Shown: positions 17,192 through 25,442 of the stretch, piece by piece | Position numbering within the stretch: the stretch's first letter is position 1 | Layout: each line of letters begins with the position of its first letter | DNA from: Nostocoides japonicum T1-X7 | GTDB taxonomy: Bacteria; Actinomycetota; Actinomycetes; Actinomycetales; Dermatophilaceae | NCBI RefSeq assembly: GCF_001046855.1 | Contig: NZ_HF570958.1 | Location: 45,224-109,223, forward strand | Direction: 5' to 3' | DNA: 64,000 bases | Position numbers and translations under genes: made by a program | Notes under the pieces: model-generated | The model's database searches: none | What the model was told of the DNA's origin: nothing | What the model saw: the letters and a program-made list of their open reading frames with translations, nothing else

Positions 17192-17237
17192 GTCAAGCCT
17201 GCCTTGACGTGATGGGGTGTGTCAAGTCAGCCTTGAC
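17192..17237. promoter_or_regulatory. Paired inverted repeats GTCAAG-N5-CTTGAC
   Basis: Two 17-nt elements, GTCAAGCCTGCCTTGAC (17192-17208) and GTCAAGTCAGCCTTGAC (17221-17237), have identical 6-bp arms and different five-base spacers. Their centres are 29 bp apart. They begin four bases upstream of the C45-like start codon, in the position of an operator pair. The regulator is not identified; no gene in the immediate neighbourhood is an obvious match. Confidence 0.65.
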
Positions 17238-17418
17238 GTCGCGGACCAGGGGGCGATGCGGTGGGAACCGCCTCCGTCGGGTATCCTCGACGCATCGGCT
17301 CGTCGCCCTTCTCGTCACGAGCTGTCCGCACGTCGCAGCAGGCCCGCCTGCTCCGTGTGAAGCCGCCCGAAGCCTCGGACCGGCTGCCGGCGAGATGCCT
17401 CACGGATTGTGAATTCCC

Positions 17419-18969
17419 TTGTCTTCGTTCGAAACCCTCGGCGTGCCCGCACGCCTGTCCACCATCCTTGCCGGTCTCGGCATCGACACTCCCACCCCCA
17501 TCCAGACCGCCTCGCTGCCGGACGCGCTCGCCGGGCGCGACGTGCTCGGCCGCGGCCGGACCGGCTCCGGCAAGACGTATGCCTTCCTCCTGCCCCTCGT
17601 GGCGCGGCTGTCCGACGGCCCTCGCGCCCGGTCCCGCGCGCCACGCGCCCTGATCCTCGCGCCGACGCGCGAGCTCGTCGGCCAGATCGAGGCGTCGCTC
17701 GCACCGCTCGCCTCTGTCGCGGGGCTGACGACCCGCACCGTCTTCGGCGGCGTCGGGCAGAACCCTCAGGTCGCCGCGCTCCGCAAGGGCGTCGACATCG
17801 TCATCGCCTGCCCGGGACGTCTGGAGGACCTCATGTCGCAGGGGCACTGCACCCTCGACGACGTCCGGATCACCGTCCTCGACGAGGCGGACCACATGGC
17901 CGACCTCGGCTTCCTGCCCGCCGTGCGCCGGATCCTCGGGCGCACGCCGAAGGGTGGCCAGCGGATGCTCTTCTCGGCGACGCTCGACCGGTCGGTCGAC
18001 ACCCTCGTCAAGCAGTACCTCGTCGATCCTGTTGTCCACCAGGCCGACTCGGCCCAGTCACCCGTCTCGGCGATGAGCCACCACGTGCTGCACATCGATC
18101 GTGACCACCGGCTCGCGATCCTCGTGGACCTCGCCAGCGCGCCGGGCCGGACCGTCGTCTTCACCCGGACCAAGCACGGCGCCAAGGCGCTGTCCCGTCA
18201 GCTCAACCGCAGCGGGGTTCCGGCCGTCGAGCTGCACGGCAACCTCGGTCAGAACGCGCGCACCCGCAACCTCGCCGCGTTCCAGGCGGGCCAGGCCGCA
18301 GCCCTCGTCGCGACCGATATCGCGGCGCGCGGCATCCACGTCGACGACGTCTCGCTCGTCGTCCACGCGGACCCGCCGGTCGAGCACAAGGCATACCTCC
18401 ATCGCGCCGGCCGCACCGCCCGCGCGGGGAACTCGGGCACCGTCGTCACGCTCATGACGAGCGACCAGGCGCACGACGTCCGCGACCTGACCCGGGCTGC
18501 CGGGATCAGGCCGACGACGACCCGCGTCCACGGAGCCACGCACACGGTACTCGCGGAGCTCGCGCCGGGCGAGCGGAGCCTGCCCGGCGGGCTCGACCTG
18601 TCGCCGGAGCAGCCGGGCTCCGCGTCCGGCGCGGCGAGCGCCGGCATACGGTCGAATGCGACCTCCAGTGCCGGTGCCCGCTCCGCATCCGGATCAGGGC
18701 GTGGCCGAGGACGCCGTGGCGGTCGCTCCGGCGGCGGCCAGGGTCGCACGGCCAGCGGGCCGGGTCGCACGGCCAGCGGGCCGGGTCGCCCCGTCGAGGA
18801 GTCCTCGCGGTCCCCGCGTCCGTCGCGTCAGATGACGGGCCAGTCGTCGTCGACCGGGCAACCGGCAGCGGGTGGGCGCCGCCGTCGCGGCAGCGGACGT
18901 GGGGCGGCGGATCGCCCCGTTGCCGCCACCTCGCACAGCGCCGCCTCCTTCTCCTCGGGCCGTCGCTGA
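17419..18969 (+). CDS. DEAD-box ATP-dependent RNA helicase
   Basis: A 516-aa helicase with all core motifs: Q motif region TPTPIQ, Walker A GRTGSGKT near residue 47, motif Ia PTRELVGQ, motif II DEAD at about residue 155, motif III SAT, and motif VI HRAGRTARAG. It remodels RNA or ribosomal complexes in the cytoplasm. After about residue 375 comes a low-complexity Gly/Ser/Arg tail with the tandem repeat GRTASGPGRTASGPGRP, which would bind RNA non-specifically. The start is TTG at 17419 with no clear ribosome site. About 180 nt separate it from the C45 operator pair, so the leader may be long. Confidence 0.92.
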   Translation: MSSFETLGVPARLSTILAGLGIDTPTPIQTASLPDALAGRDVLGRGRTGSGKTYAFLLPLVARLSDGPRARSRAPRALILAPTRELVGQIEASLAPLASVAGLTTRTVFGGVGQNPQVAALRKGVDIVIACPGRLEDLMSQGHCTLDDVRITVLDEADHMADLGFLPAVRRILGRTPKGGQRMLFSATLDRSVDTLVKQYLVDPVVHQADSAQSPVSAMSHHVLHIDRDHRLAILVDLASAPGRTVVFTRTKHGAKALSRQLNRSGVPAVELHGNLGQNARTRNLAAFQAGQAAALVATDIAARGIHVDDVSLVVHADPPVEHKAYLHRAGRTARAGNSGTVVTLMTSDQAHDVRDLTRAAGIRPTTTRVHGATHTVLAELAPGERSLPGGLDLSPEQPGSASGAASAGIRSNATSSAGARSASGSGRGRGRRGGRSGGGQGRTASGPGRTASGPGRPVEESSRSPRPSRQMTGQSSSTGQPAAGGRRRRGSGRGAADRPVAATSHSAASFSSGRR

Positions 18970-19203
18970 CCGGCCGCCGGCCACGTGGCCCGCTTGTGGG
19001 GAAGCCGGCCCGAGTCCTGGCGCCGACCGCGTTCCCCACGAGGTCCGGTGCATAGTCGTCAGCACCAGCACGCCGGCGCGGACGACACGGGCTGTCGGTG
19101 TCGCCACCTGGCCTCGACCACGTCGATCGGAGCATGACGAGGGAGCGCCGCGAGCATCGCGACCATCGAGGAGAAGGTGGTCGAGCTCCAGGAGCACAAT
19201 ACG

Positions 19204-20298
19204 GTGATGGTCGGTCCGAGAGTCGTCAGTGCCGGCGAGCTGCGTCGCTTCGCATCGCAGACGGCGCAGGGGCACGGCGTTCCGGTCGAGGATGCTGATC
19301 TGCTCGCCGACACGCTGGTCACGGCGGAGCTCTGGGGCCACGCGTCGCACGGGATGCTCCGCCTTCCGTGGTACCTGGACCGGATACGAGCAGGTTCCAC
19401 GGCGGCACGGACCTCGGAGAGCGTTGTCACCGACTCGGGCGCGCTGCTCGTGCTCGACGGGCACGACGGCCTGGGCCAGGTGCTGACGCAGCGTGCCTGT
19501 GACATCGGGGTCGAGCGCGCGAAGGCCCATGGTGTCAGCGCGGTCGCCGTCCGCAACTCGGGTCACTTCGGGACCGCCGCCTACTTCACCCGGCAGGTGG
19601 CCGAGCAGGGCTGTGTCGCCATCCTCGCCACGAACGCGAGCCCTGCCATGGCGCCGTGGGGAGGTCGGGAGAAGGTCATCGGGACCAACCCCTGGTCGAT
19701 CGCGGCGCCGGCCGGACGGTACGGCATCGCGGTTCTGGACATCGCCAACACGGCGGTCGCCCGCGGCAAGATCTACCACGCCAGGGAGACGGGTACGCGG
19801 ATCCCGGAGGGGTGGGCCGCCAGCGCCGACGGTGTCGCGACCACCGATCCCGTCGCCGCCATCGACGGCCTGATCCTCCCGATGGCCGGGCACAAGGGCT
19901 ACATCATCTCCTTCATGATGGACGTCCTTGCCGGCGTCCTGACCGGAAGCGGCTTCGGCTCCGACGTCGTCGGGCCCTACGTCCCCGACCGGCGCAGCGG
20001 GGTCGGGCACCTCCTGCTGACGATCGACATCGCCGCGATGTCGGATGCGGAGCTCTTCGACTCCCGGATGGAGCGCCTCGTCGACGAGGTGAAGTCCGTG
20101 CCGACCGCCGCCGGGGTCGATGAGATCTTCTTCCCCGGAGAGATCGAGGATCGGGCTGCCGCCCGTCATGGCACTGAAGGAGTTCGCGTGGTGGATCGGA
20201 CCTGGCAGTCGATGACCGTGCTGGCGGATCGGACCGGTGTCCCGCTTCCCGGGGCTGTGGCCGCGACTCAGGGCGTGACGTCGGGGGAGAGCGCATGA
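19204..20298 (+). CDS. Malate/L-lactate dehydrogenase-family oxidoreductase (Ldh2)
   Basis: A 364-aa NAD(P)-dependent 2-hydroxyacid oxidoreductase of the MDH/Ldh2 (YbiC/YlbC) family. Signatures include ELWGHASHGMLRLPWYLDRI, VAVRNSGHFGTAAYF, TNPWSIAAP and MAGHKGYIISFMMDVLAGVLTG. The GTG at 19204 is nine bases after CAGGAG; the adjacent ATG at 19207 is equally possible. It is first of a three-gene set ending in a small monooxygenase and a cupin, which suggests oxidation of a hydroxy acid in a catabolic pathway. About 230 nt upstream hold no recognisable gene. Confidence 0.88.
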   Translation: MMVGPRVVSAGELRRFASQTAQGHGVPVEDADLLADTLVTAELWGHASHGMLRLPWYLDRIRAGSTAARTSESVVTDSGALLVLDGHDGLGQVLTQRACDIGVERAKAHGVSAVAVRNSGHFGTAAYFTRQVAEQGCVAILATNASPAMAPWGGREKVIGTNPWSIAAPAGRYGIAVLDIANTAVARGKIYHARETGTRIPEGWAASADGVATTDPVAAIDGLILPMAGHKGYIISFMMDVLAGVLTGSGFGSDVVGPYVPDRRSGVGHLLLTIDIAAMSDAELFDSRMERLVDEVKSVPTAAGVDEIFFPGEIEDRAAARHGTEGVRVVDRTWQSMTVLADRTGVPLPGAVAATQGVTSGESA

Positions 20299-20597
20299 TC
20301 GCCCTGGTGGTCTCGGTCCAGGTTCAGCCGGGGTCTCGAGCGGAGTTCCTGTCCGCCATCGAGCAGAACGCCCGGACCTCGTTCGGCGATGAGCCGGGCT
20401 GCCTGTACTTCGACGTCGTGTGCGACCAGGTCGACGATCACCACTTCTTCTTCTACGAGCTGTATGCCGACGAGGCCGCCGTCGCCGCGCATCGGGCAGC
20501 CCCCCACTTTACGGCCTGGCGCGAGGCGGCTGAGAGGTACCTCGTTCCTGGTTCGCAGGTCAACTGCTTGGCCGACCAGTTGTTCCATCACGCCTGA
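20295..20597 (+). CDS. Antibiotic biosynthesis monooxygenase (ABM)-domain protein
   Basis: A 100-aa single-domain ferredoxin-like protein. The fold signature is the opening strand IALVVSVQVQPGSRAEFL, the DEPGCLYFDV segment, FFFYELYADEAAVAAH, and the final strand around the PHFTAW helix. Family members are small monooxygenases or LsrG-like isomerases acting without cofactors. It overlaps the dehydrogenase stop by four bases (ATGA), so the two products are probably made together and act in one pathway. Confidence 0.88.
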   Translation: MIALVVSVQVQPGSRAEFLSAIEQNARTSFGDEPGCLYFDVVCDQVDDHHFFFYELYADEAAVAAHRAAPHFTAWREAAERYLVPGSQVNCLADQLFHHA

Positions 20598-20630
20598 TCA
20601 GAGCCCCATCAACCCGTCGGAGCCCCTCCT

Positions 20631-21062
20631 ATGCGCCGTCAGCTCGACCCGCCCAGCCTGCTCATCCGCCCCTCCGAGGTCGAGCCGTTCGACCGCGGCG
20701 GCGGCGTGGCCACCATTCCCTATGTCGGGAGGTGGAACTCCGAGCAGAACCTCGTCACGACCGGTCAAACCGTCTTCCAGGTAGGCCGCGGGCTGCCGCT
20801 GCACAGCCACAACGTCGAGGAGACGGTCCTCATCCTCGAGGGCGAGGCGACCGCGCAGATCGGGGAGGACTACGTCGACCTGGAGGTGGGTGATGCCACC
20901 TGGGTGCCAGCGGGAACCCCGCACCGGTTCTTCAATCGTGGTGAGGGCGTCATGCGCATCTATTGGGTCTATGGCGGCCGGTACGTCACCCGCACCGTCA
21001 CCGAGACCGGTGAGACCTTCGAGCACCTCTCCGAGCGCGACAAGGGAGCACGAGACAGGTGA
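20631..21062 (+). CDS. Cupin-domain protein
   Basis: A 143-aa single cupin. The metal ligands appear as HSHNVEET with a downstream GTPHRFFN, matching cupin motifs 1 (GX5HXHX3,4E) and 2 (PXGXXHXXXN). Cupins of this size are isomerases, dioxygenases or sensors. It follows the ABM gene after 33 nt and likely belongs to the same operon. The next 129 nt before the helicase stub hold no gene I can support. Confidence 0.85.
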   Translation: MRRQLDPPSLLIRPSEVEPFDRGGGVATIPYVGRWNSEQNLVTTGQTVFQVGRGLPLHSHNVEETVLILEGEATAQIGEDYVDLEVGDATWVPAGTPHRFFNRGEGVMRIYWVYGGRYVTRTVTETGETFEHLSERDKGARDR

Positions 21063-21191
21063 GCCCTGCGCGCTCCACCCGTCGCTCCATCGAGCCCTCC
21101 ACGGGGTTCGGCCCGACGACGAGCAGGCCTCCGCACTCGTGGACCGGGGGTGCTCGCGGCCCAGCGCGAGCTGCCGTGGTTGGAGGCCGGC

Positions 21192-21800
21192 TCAGATGCC
21201 GAGCCGGCTCGCGACGTCGAGGCCGCCCATCGCCCTGATGACCTCCGGATCGCCGACGACGACGAGCCGATCGGTCGCGCGGGACAGACCGACATACAGC
21301 ATCTCGCGGGACCGCTCCTGGGGCTCGGACTCGTTGACGCAGAGGACGACGGCCTTGCGCTCCAGCCCCTTGCATCCGAGGACGTGGCCGTAGAAGACGA
21401 GGTCGGTGTCCCAGAAGGTGTCCCAGTAGCCCTGCTGGCCCACGCTGTCCTGCAGCACCCTCTGCTCCGGGTGGCGCCGTCCGGTCGTGATGAGGGCGAC
21501 ATGCTCAGGGCGCCAGCCCTCCCCGACGAGCTCCTCGACTTGGTCGTCGGCCGTCTCGAGGGCCTCCTCCGGAGAGCACGGCACGACGGTGACGGCGGGA
21601 CCATCGCCGCCGAGCGCCCGCATACGCATCGGTGTCAGTGGCGCGAAGACGTCGGCGATCTGGCGGGTGTTGCGGAGATTGTGGTCGAGCACGAGGGGGA
21701 CGAGCTCGACGGGCGGGCGGCCGAACCGAGCGAAGATCCGCTGGTTCTCGTCCGTGTGGACGTAGAGGAAGCTGGAGGCTCGCTGACGATGACCAGTTGT
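21192..21800 (-). pseudogene. C-terminal stub of a UvrD/Rep-like helicase
   Basis: Only the C-terminal helicase part remains. LYVHTDENQRIFARFGRPP, the motif IV region LDHNLRNTRQIADVF, FYGHVLGCKGLERKAVVLCV (motif V) and REMLYVGLSRATDRLVVVG (motif VI) are clear, but the ATP-binding N-terminal domain with Walker A is absent. The frame is open from about 21,800 to the stop at 21192, and sequence similarity fades just where the hipA stop lies. It is a truncated gene left by a rearrangement and is not expected to act as a helicase. Confidence 0.75.
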
Positions 21801-21828
21801 CCGGGCCGGGTCGTCGCTTGGCCGGGGG

Positions 21829-23082
21829 TCAGGAGTCGAGCGATGCGATGGCGGGTCGCAGGCCGTCGAAGGCGTCTGTCATGAGGGATTGCTCCCGGTC
21901 GTCGATGCCATTACGGGTGGCCGTCTGCCGCCACTCGCTGGTCGCGGCGGCAACGTCGTGCAGGAGCAGCCTTGCGCGGTGGTCGGTGAGCCCGAAGGTG
22001 GCGGCCGACGACATCAGTCCGTCAAGTTCCTCGTCACGCGCATGCGCGGTGCCGATCCCGGTCAGTCGCTGGGTGGCGACGTCGGGGTTGGGGTTGACGT
22101 CGAACATCGGCGAAGGGGTCCACCCTGCCGTGCCTCGCAGGAAGCCGTGGTTGCGCAGGTGGTCGTCGGTGTTGTGGACGGCGACCGAGAACGCCACGCG
22201 CCGCCAGAGTTCGACCAGGTCCGCCTTGACGGTGATCGCGCCCTGCTCGCTCAGGGCCTCGGCGAGGTCGACGTAGTCGGCGTCGCTGGCGCCGTCGCGA
22301 GTGGTGAGCAGGGTCATGGCCGATACATACGGGATTCGCGCTCCACGGTCGGTGCGGTCGAACCTGTCCAGCAGCAGGACGGCTTTGCCGTGGATGCGGT
22401 GCAGCCGGCGGCGCGGGACCTCGATCCCGGCCCGCTCGGCCAGGTCCAGCGCGGTCTTCTCCCAGGCGATGACGTCCCACGCGTCGCGAGGACTGGCGAA
22501 CTTGGCGATCAGCAGTCGGTCGCCGTCACGCACCGACGCCTTGGGTCGGGCGCCGCCCAGGGACCCGGTGCCGGCCTCCAGCAGTTCCTTGACCGCGCTC
22601 AGGTCGTCTCCGTCGCTCAGATCGACCTGCTCGGCGGCGTGCAGCAGTCGAGGCAGCTCCAGCAGCTTCGGCACGTCAGGGTCGCCGGCCAGAAATGGGC
22701 CGGCCGGGCCGCTGTCGGGATCGGTGAACCGCAGTGCGCCGTGCCTGGTGTGATCGCTGACGCCGAGGAGGAAGTCGACATCGGTCACCTCACGCCGCGT
22801 GCGGCCGGCCGCGACGTCGAGCGCGTGGAGCCGCATCAGGTTGCGGCCCCACCGGTCGGGGGCGCAGTCGGTGAAGCTGTAGGGCAGACCGTCGGCGACG
22901 GCGTGCTGGCCCGCGAACAGCGGCAGCGCCGGATCCAGCGCGAACGCGTTACGGTCGGCCAGGTAGGCGTCGTCGTAACGGAAGGTCGTGGACACCCCGC
23001 GTGGATTGGTGGCGAAGTAGGCGCGGCCGACCAGCACCGGATGCCCCCACCCGTCGAGGTAGACGTCTGCGGTCCGGTTCAC
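21829..23082 (-). CDS. hipA: HipA-family serine/threonine kinase toxin
   Basis: A 417-aa HipA kinase. Visible are the N-terminal subdomain (PLPYSFTDCAPDRWGRNLM), the Gly-rich loop SLGGARPKASV, the ATP-binding lysine strand RLLIAKF, WEKTALDLAERAGIEVPR, LLDRFDR, the catalytic segment HNTDDHLRNHGFL, and the DFG-like MFDVNP. HipA toxins phosphorylate aminoacyl-tRNA synthetases and cause growth arrest. The GTG start at 23082 overlaps the hipB stop (GTGA), which is typical of the pair. All key residues look intact. Fresh from a region of decayed genes, it may be the one functional toxin-antitoxin module there. Confidence 0.9.
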   Translation of the reverse strand: MNRTADVYLDGWGHPVLVGRAYFATNPRGVSTTFRYDDAYLADRNAFALDPALPLFAGQHAVADGLPYSFTDCAPDRWGRNLMRLHALDVAAGRTRREVTDVDFLLGVSDHTRHGALRFTDPDSGPAGPFLAGDPDVPKLLELPRLLHAAEQVDLSDGDDLSAVKELLEAGTGSLGGARPKASVRDGDRLLIAKFASPRDAWDVIAWEKTALDLAERAGIEVPRRRLHRIHGKAVLLLDRFDRTDRGARIPYVSAMTLLTTRDGASDADYVDLAEALSEQGAITVKADLVELWRRVAFSVAVHNTDDHLRNHGFLRGTAGWTPSPMFDVNPNPDVATQRLTGIGTAHARDEELDGLMSSAATFGLTDHRARLLLHDVAAATSEWRQTATRNGIDDREQSLMTDAFDGLRPAIASLDS

Positions 23083-23381
23083 CGGCGCACGCGCTTCGGC
23101 AGGTTCCGCTCGGCCAGCGACTGTCCGAGGGCCGTCTCGTAGGGGTTCATCCCATCCAGGACGAAGTTCAGGACGCCGAGGACGCGGCATACCTCCAAGA
23201 ACACATCGAGACCGACGGTCGCGTCACCGTGCTCGAGCTTGCGCAGCGTCGTGCGGGTGATACCCGCGCGGTCGGCGACCTGCTCGGCCGTCAGGCCCTG
23301 CAGGCGGCGGAAGGTCGTCAGGTACTCCCCGAGCTGGCGGGCGGTACGGCTGGCCCGGCTGGACAGCGGTCGCGTCGGCAC
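23079..23381 (-). CDS. hipB: HipB-like XRE antitoxin
   Basis: A 100-aa XRE-family protein (107 aa if TTG at 23402 is used). The helix-turn-helix is LTAEQVADRAGITRTTLRKL, followed by EHGDATVGLDVFLEVCRVL. It neutralises HipA and represses the operon by binding the two inverted repeats just upstream. Start choice is unsure: GTG at 23381 has an AGGGGAG sequence close by, GTG at 23393 and TTG at 23402 are alternatives, and the operator arrangement does not decide between them. Confidence 0.85.
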   Translation of the reverse strand: MPTRPLSSRASRTARQLGEYLTTFRRLQGLTAEQVADRAGITRTTLRKLEHGDATVGLDVFLEVCRVLGVLNFVLDGMNPYETALGQSLAERNLPKRVRR

Positions 23382-23403
23382 AGCTCCCCTCACTATCTCC
23401 AAT

Positions 23404-23452
23404 GGCTAGTATCGTAACCAATGTATGCCGCTTGTTGGTTAGAGTACTAACC
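23404..23452. promoter_or_regulatory. Two HipB-type operators
   Basis: GGTTAGAGTACTAACC (23437-23452) is an inverted repeat with perfect 6-bp arms and a four-base spacer. GGCTAGTATCGTAACC (23404-23419) follows the same pattern with two mismatches. Centres are 33 bp apart, about three helical turns. Their place directly upstream of hipB matches the paired-operator layout known for HipBA autoregulation. Confidence 0.75.
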
Positions 23453-24057
23453 GTAATCGTCTACTCGAGGTCTGCCTGTGCCGCCTCCGTCGTCCGACGT
23501 CGGCTCGACCATCGACTGCGGCAGCGGGCCCACACCCAGCGCCCGGACACGTTCGGTCCGCTGCCATGCACGTCAAGGGCCGGGCGCTGCTGCGGCTTCG
23601 GCCACGCGTCGACGTGACGCCCCGCACGACATTGCCCAGGGGGTCGGCGATGAGACGGTCGCTGATCAGGCGATCAGCACTCGGTGAGCGGCCCCCGTCG
23701 CCACACTCGGTGCCTGTTCGCTGATCTCTACCTGCTGGGCTGCGACCAGGATCTGGCTTGCCGAGGCCGAGCTCTTCCAGCCGCTGCAGTCCCAGACGAA
23801 CCTCGACGAGGTCGAGCGCAGCCTGCCCAAGGTCGGCGTGTCGTCCGATCGCGCCGCCCATCGGATCGGACTCACCGGTGCGCGACGTGGATCCGAGCCT
23901 GCAGCGTGGCGTCGGCCAGTGCCCGGGCGACCGAGACCGACGTCGGCGCGGAGAAGGTCAGGTCGAACCCGATGACAGAGCAACGCGTCGTCCCGGCCGA
24001 CCACGTGCGCTCGACGAAGGTCGAGCAGTTCGTGGAGTCGTTGCGCACTAAGGCTTG
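23453..24057. other. About 600 nt without a supportable gene
   Basis: No frame shows a recognisable domain. A short inverted repeat (GCTGATC / GATCAGC, 23665-23682) is present. A plus-strand frame ending at 24058 (last 28 residues begin MTEQRVVPADHVRS) touches the start of the next small gene by one base (TGATG), which hints that its 3' end belongs to a decayed coding gene coupled to it. Confidence 0.5.
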
Positions 24058-24216
24058 ATGGCTCTCGAACCGGACTATGGCGAGACCCTCATCAGCGACG
24101 AGGAAGCCGAAGCGCTCACGTCGGCGGCTCGCGAGATTCTTGGTGACCCCATCCGCACGGCGGATCTGTATGACCTCGAACAGCAGATTCAGGACGAGGT
24201 GGCTGACGAGTGGTGA
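24058..24216 (+). CDS. 52-aa acidic peptide resembling a Fic antitoxin / Fic N-terminal segment
   Basis: The reading frame from ATG 24058 gives 52 residues, acidic and helical: it begins MALEPDYGETLISDEEAEAL and ends LYDLEQQIQDEVADEW. The pattern of an ISDEEAEAL turn followed by DLYDLEQ resembles the segment found before or beside Fic/mobile mystery protein domains, and the size suits a small antitoxin. No Fic HxFx(D/E)GNGR motif is found downstream, so a partner may be lost. Coupled by TGATG to a fragmentary upstream frame. The family assignment is tentative. Confidence 0.4.
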   Translation: MALEPDYGETLISDEEAEALTSAAREILGDPIRTADLYDLEQQIQDEVADEW

Positions 24217-24669
24217 GCCACCTCCTGAACCGGGATGTTCCCGTCCGTGAGCATCTCATCGAGGGTGCAACGAGGAGAACCTGCAGGGGAGACGCCAACA
24301 GCTTCGGTGACTGCTCGCTGGCCGAACTGCTCGATCCCGCGCCTTCGTCGCGCCATGATTTGAGGAACGTGTCGAGTAACACGCCGGCGAACTTGGCGGG
24401 GGTGAACTCCTGAATTCGGTTACTCGGTCGGGAAGTTGACAGGCCCAACAGCGCGTCTGGCCAGATCCGAAGATCCTGCGCCGCGAGTCCTGGCTGCTGG
24501 ACCCAGGCCCCCTCTTCACGATCCTTGCCCCGTACAAGCAATCGTTTGCGCAGGGCAAGGGTTGCGCAAACGGCACCGATGGGTCCAAGCGTGCTTCCCT
24601 CCAGCCCCCGAACAGACTCGCTCAGTGCAACGGCTTGGCTGGGGTGGGGGTTGTGGCGCAGACGGTTCG
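24217..24669. other. About 450 nt without a supportable gene
   Basis: No recognisable protein on either strand. A perfect 9-bp inverted repeat, GTTTGCGCA (24544-24552) and TGCGCAAAC (24563-24571), with a 10-nt loop lies in the middle. It follows no gene closely enough to be called a terminator. Confidence 0.5.
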
Positions 24670-25442
24670 TCAAGGGTGTGTGCGGCTCGAAGGACCCTTG
24701 GCTGCATCGGTGAGCAGTTCACCCACAAAGTCGAGGTCGTCGAGAACGATGTCGTGGCCGCCGGCGCGTTGCACCCATATGACGGCTTGGTCCCGCTTGC
24801 GATCGAACCAGAGGGCGACGTGTTCCGCGATGTCGTGACGCACCTGTGGGGCCACGCCGCGGATCTGGTCCAACGCCACTGGGCGGGTGGCTGAGTCGAG
24901 ACTCAGCCTGATGATGTCGAGCAGGTCGGTGCCTGCTTTTCGACCGACCGGTTCATGACGGCCTGAAGCTTCATGGCGACCAGTGGTCCTGGTTCGGCAA
25001 CGGGCGCTGTCACCTCGATGGCTGCGCCGCCCGGCAGGATCACCTCCATGGTGAGGTCGGTCGCTGTGTCGTTGGCCCAGGCGTGCGCTGCGGCGTGAAG
25101 GCGGTCACCAGGGTCATCGCTCGGGTGGTCGATCTCCACCTGCCGGACTTCGAGGACGTCGACCTTGACCGGGCCGTACGGGGTGGCCAGTTCGACGGCG
25201 GCGGGCTCGATCGTCTTGGCGTCCGTGGCTGCTCGCAGAACGTCGAGCTGCCTCAGCCCGGAACGCATTCGGTCGACCACGTCAAGGTCGGTGGTCGCCC
25301 GGTACGGGGTGGACAGTCGTGACAGCACGGCGAGCCCGCCCACGATGACCGGAGGCTGCCCGATGTGCGACCTCACTTCGATGACGCCCGCAACGACTGC
25401 CGCCATGGCGTCACCGACGAAGGTGACTCGGCTACCAGACAC
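24670..25442 (-). pseudogene. AbiEii-like nucleotidyltransferase, interrupted by a frameshift
   Basis: The first part, from GTG 25442 (GGAAGG upstream), contains the nucleotidyltransferase core PVIVGGLAVLSRLSTPYRAT followed by TDLDVVDR, and later the family-typical VAMKLQAVMNRSVEKQ. The frame then runs into a stop at 24903, while the expected continuation TDLLDIIRLSLDSATRPVAL is read in another frame through to 24670. The shift lies at about 24,940 in a GAAAAGCAGGCACC tract and corresponds to one missing base (or two extra). AbiEii toxins are GTP-binding nucleotidyltransferases of type IV toxin-antitoxin systems. It overlaps the upstream regulator by 11 nt. Confidence 0.75.

Noticed and set aside
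24116..24673. A 185-codon minus-strand frame
   Set aside because: No recognisable domain; it overlaps the better supported 52-aa frame and has no ribosome site.
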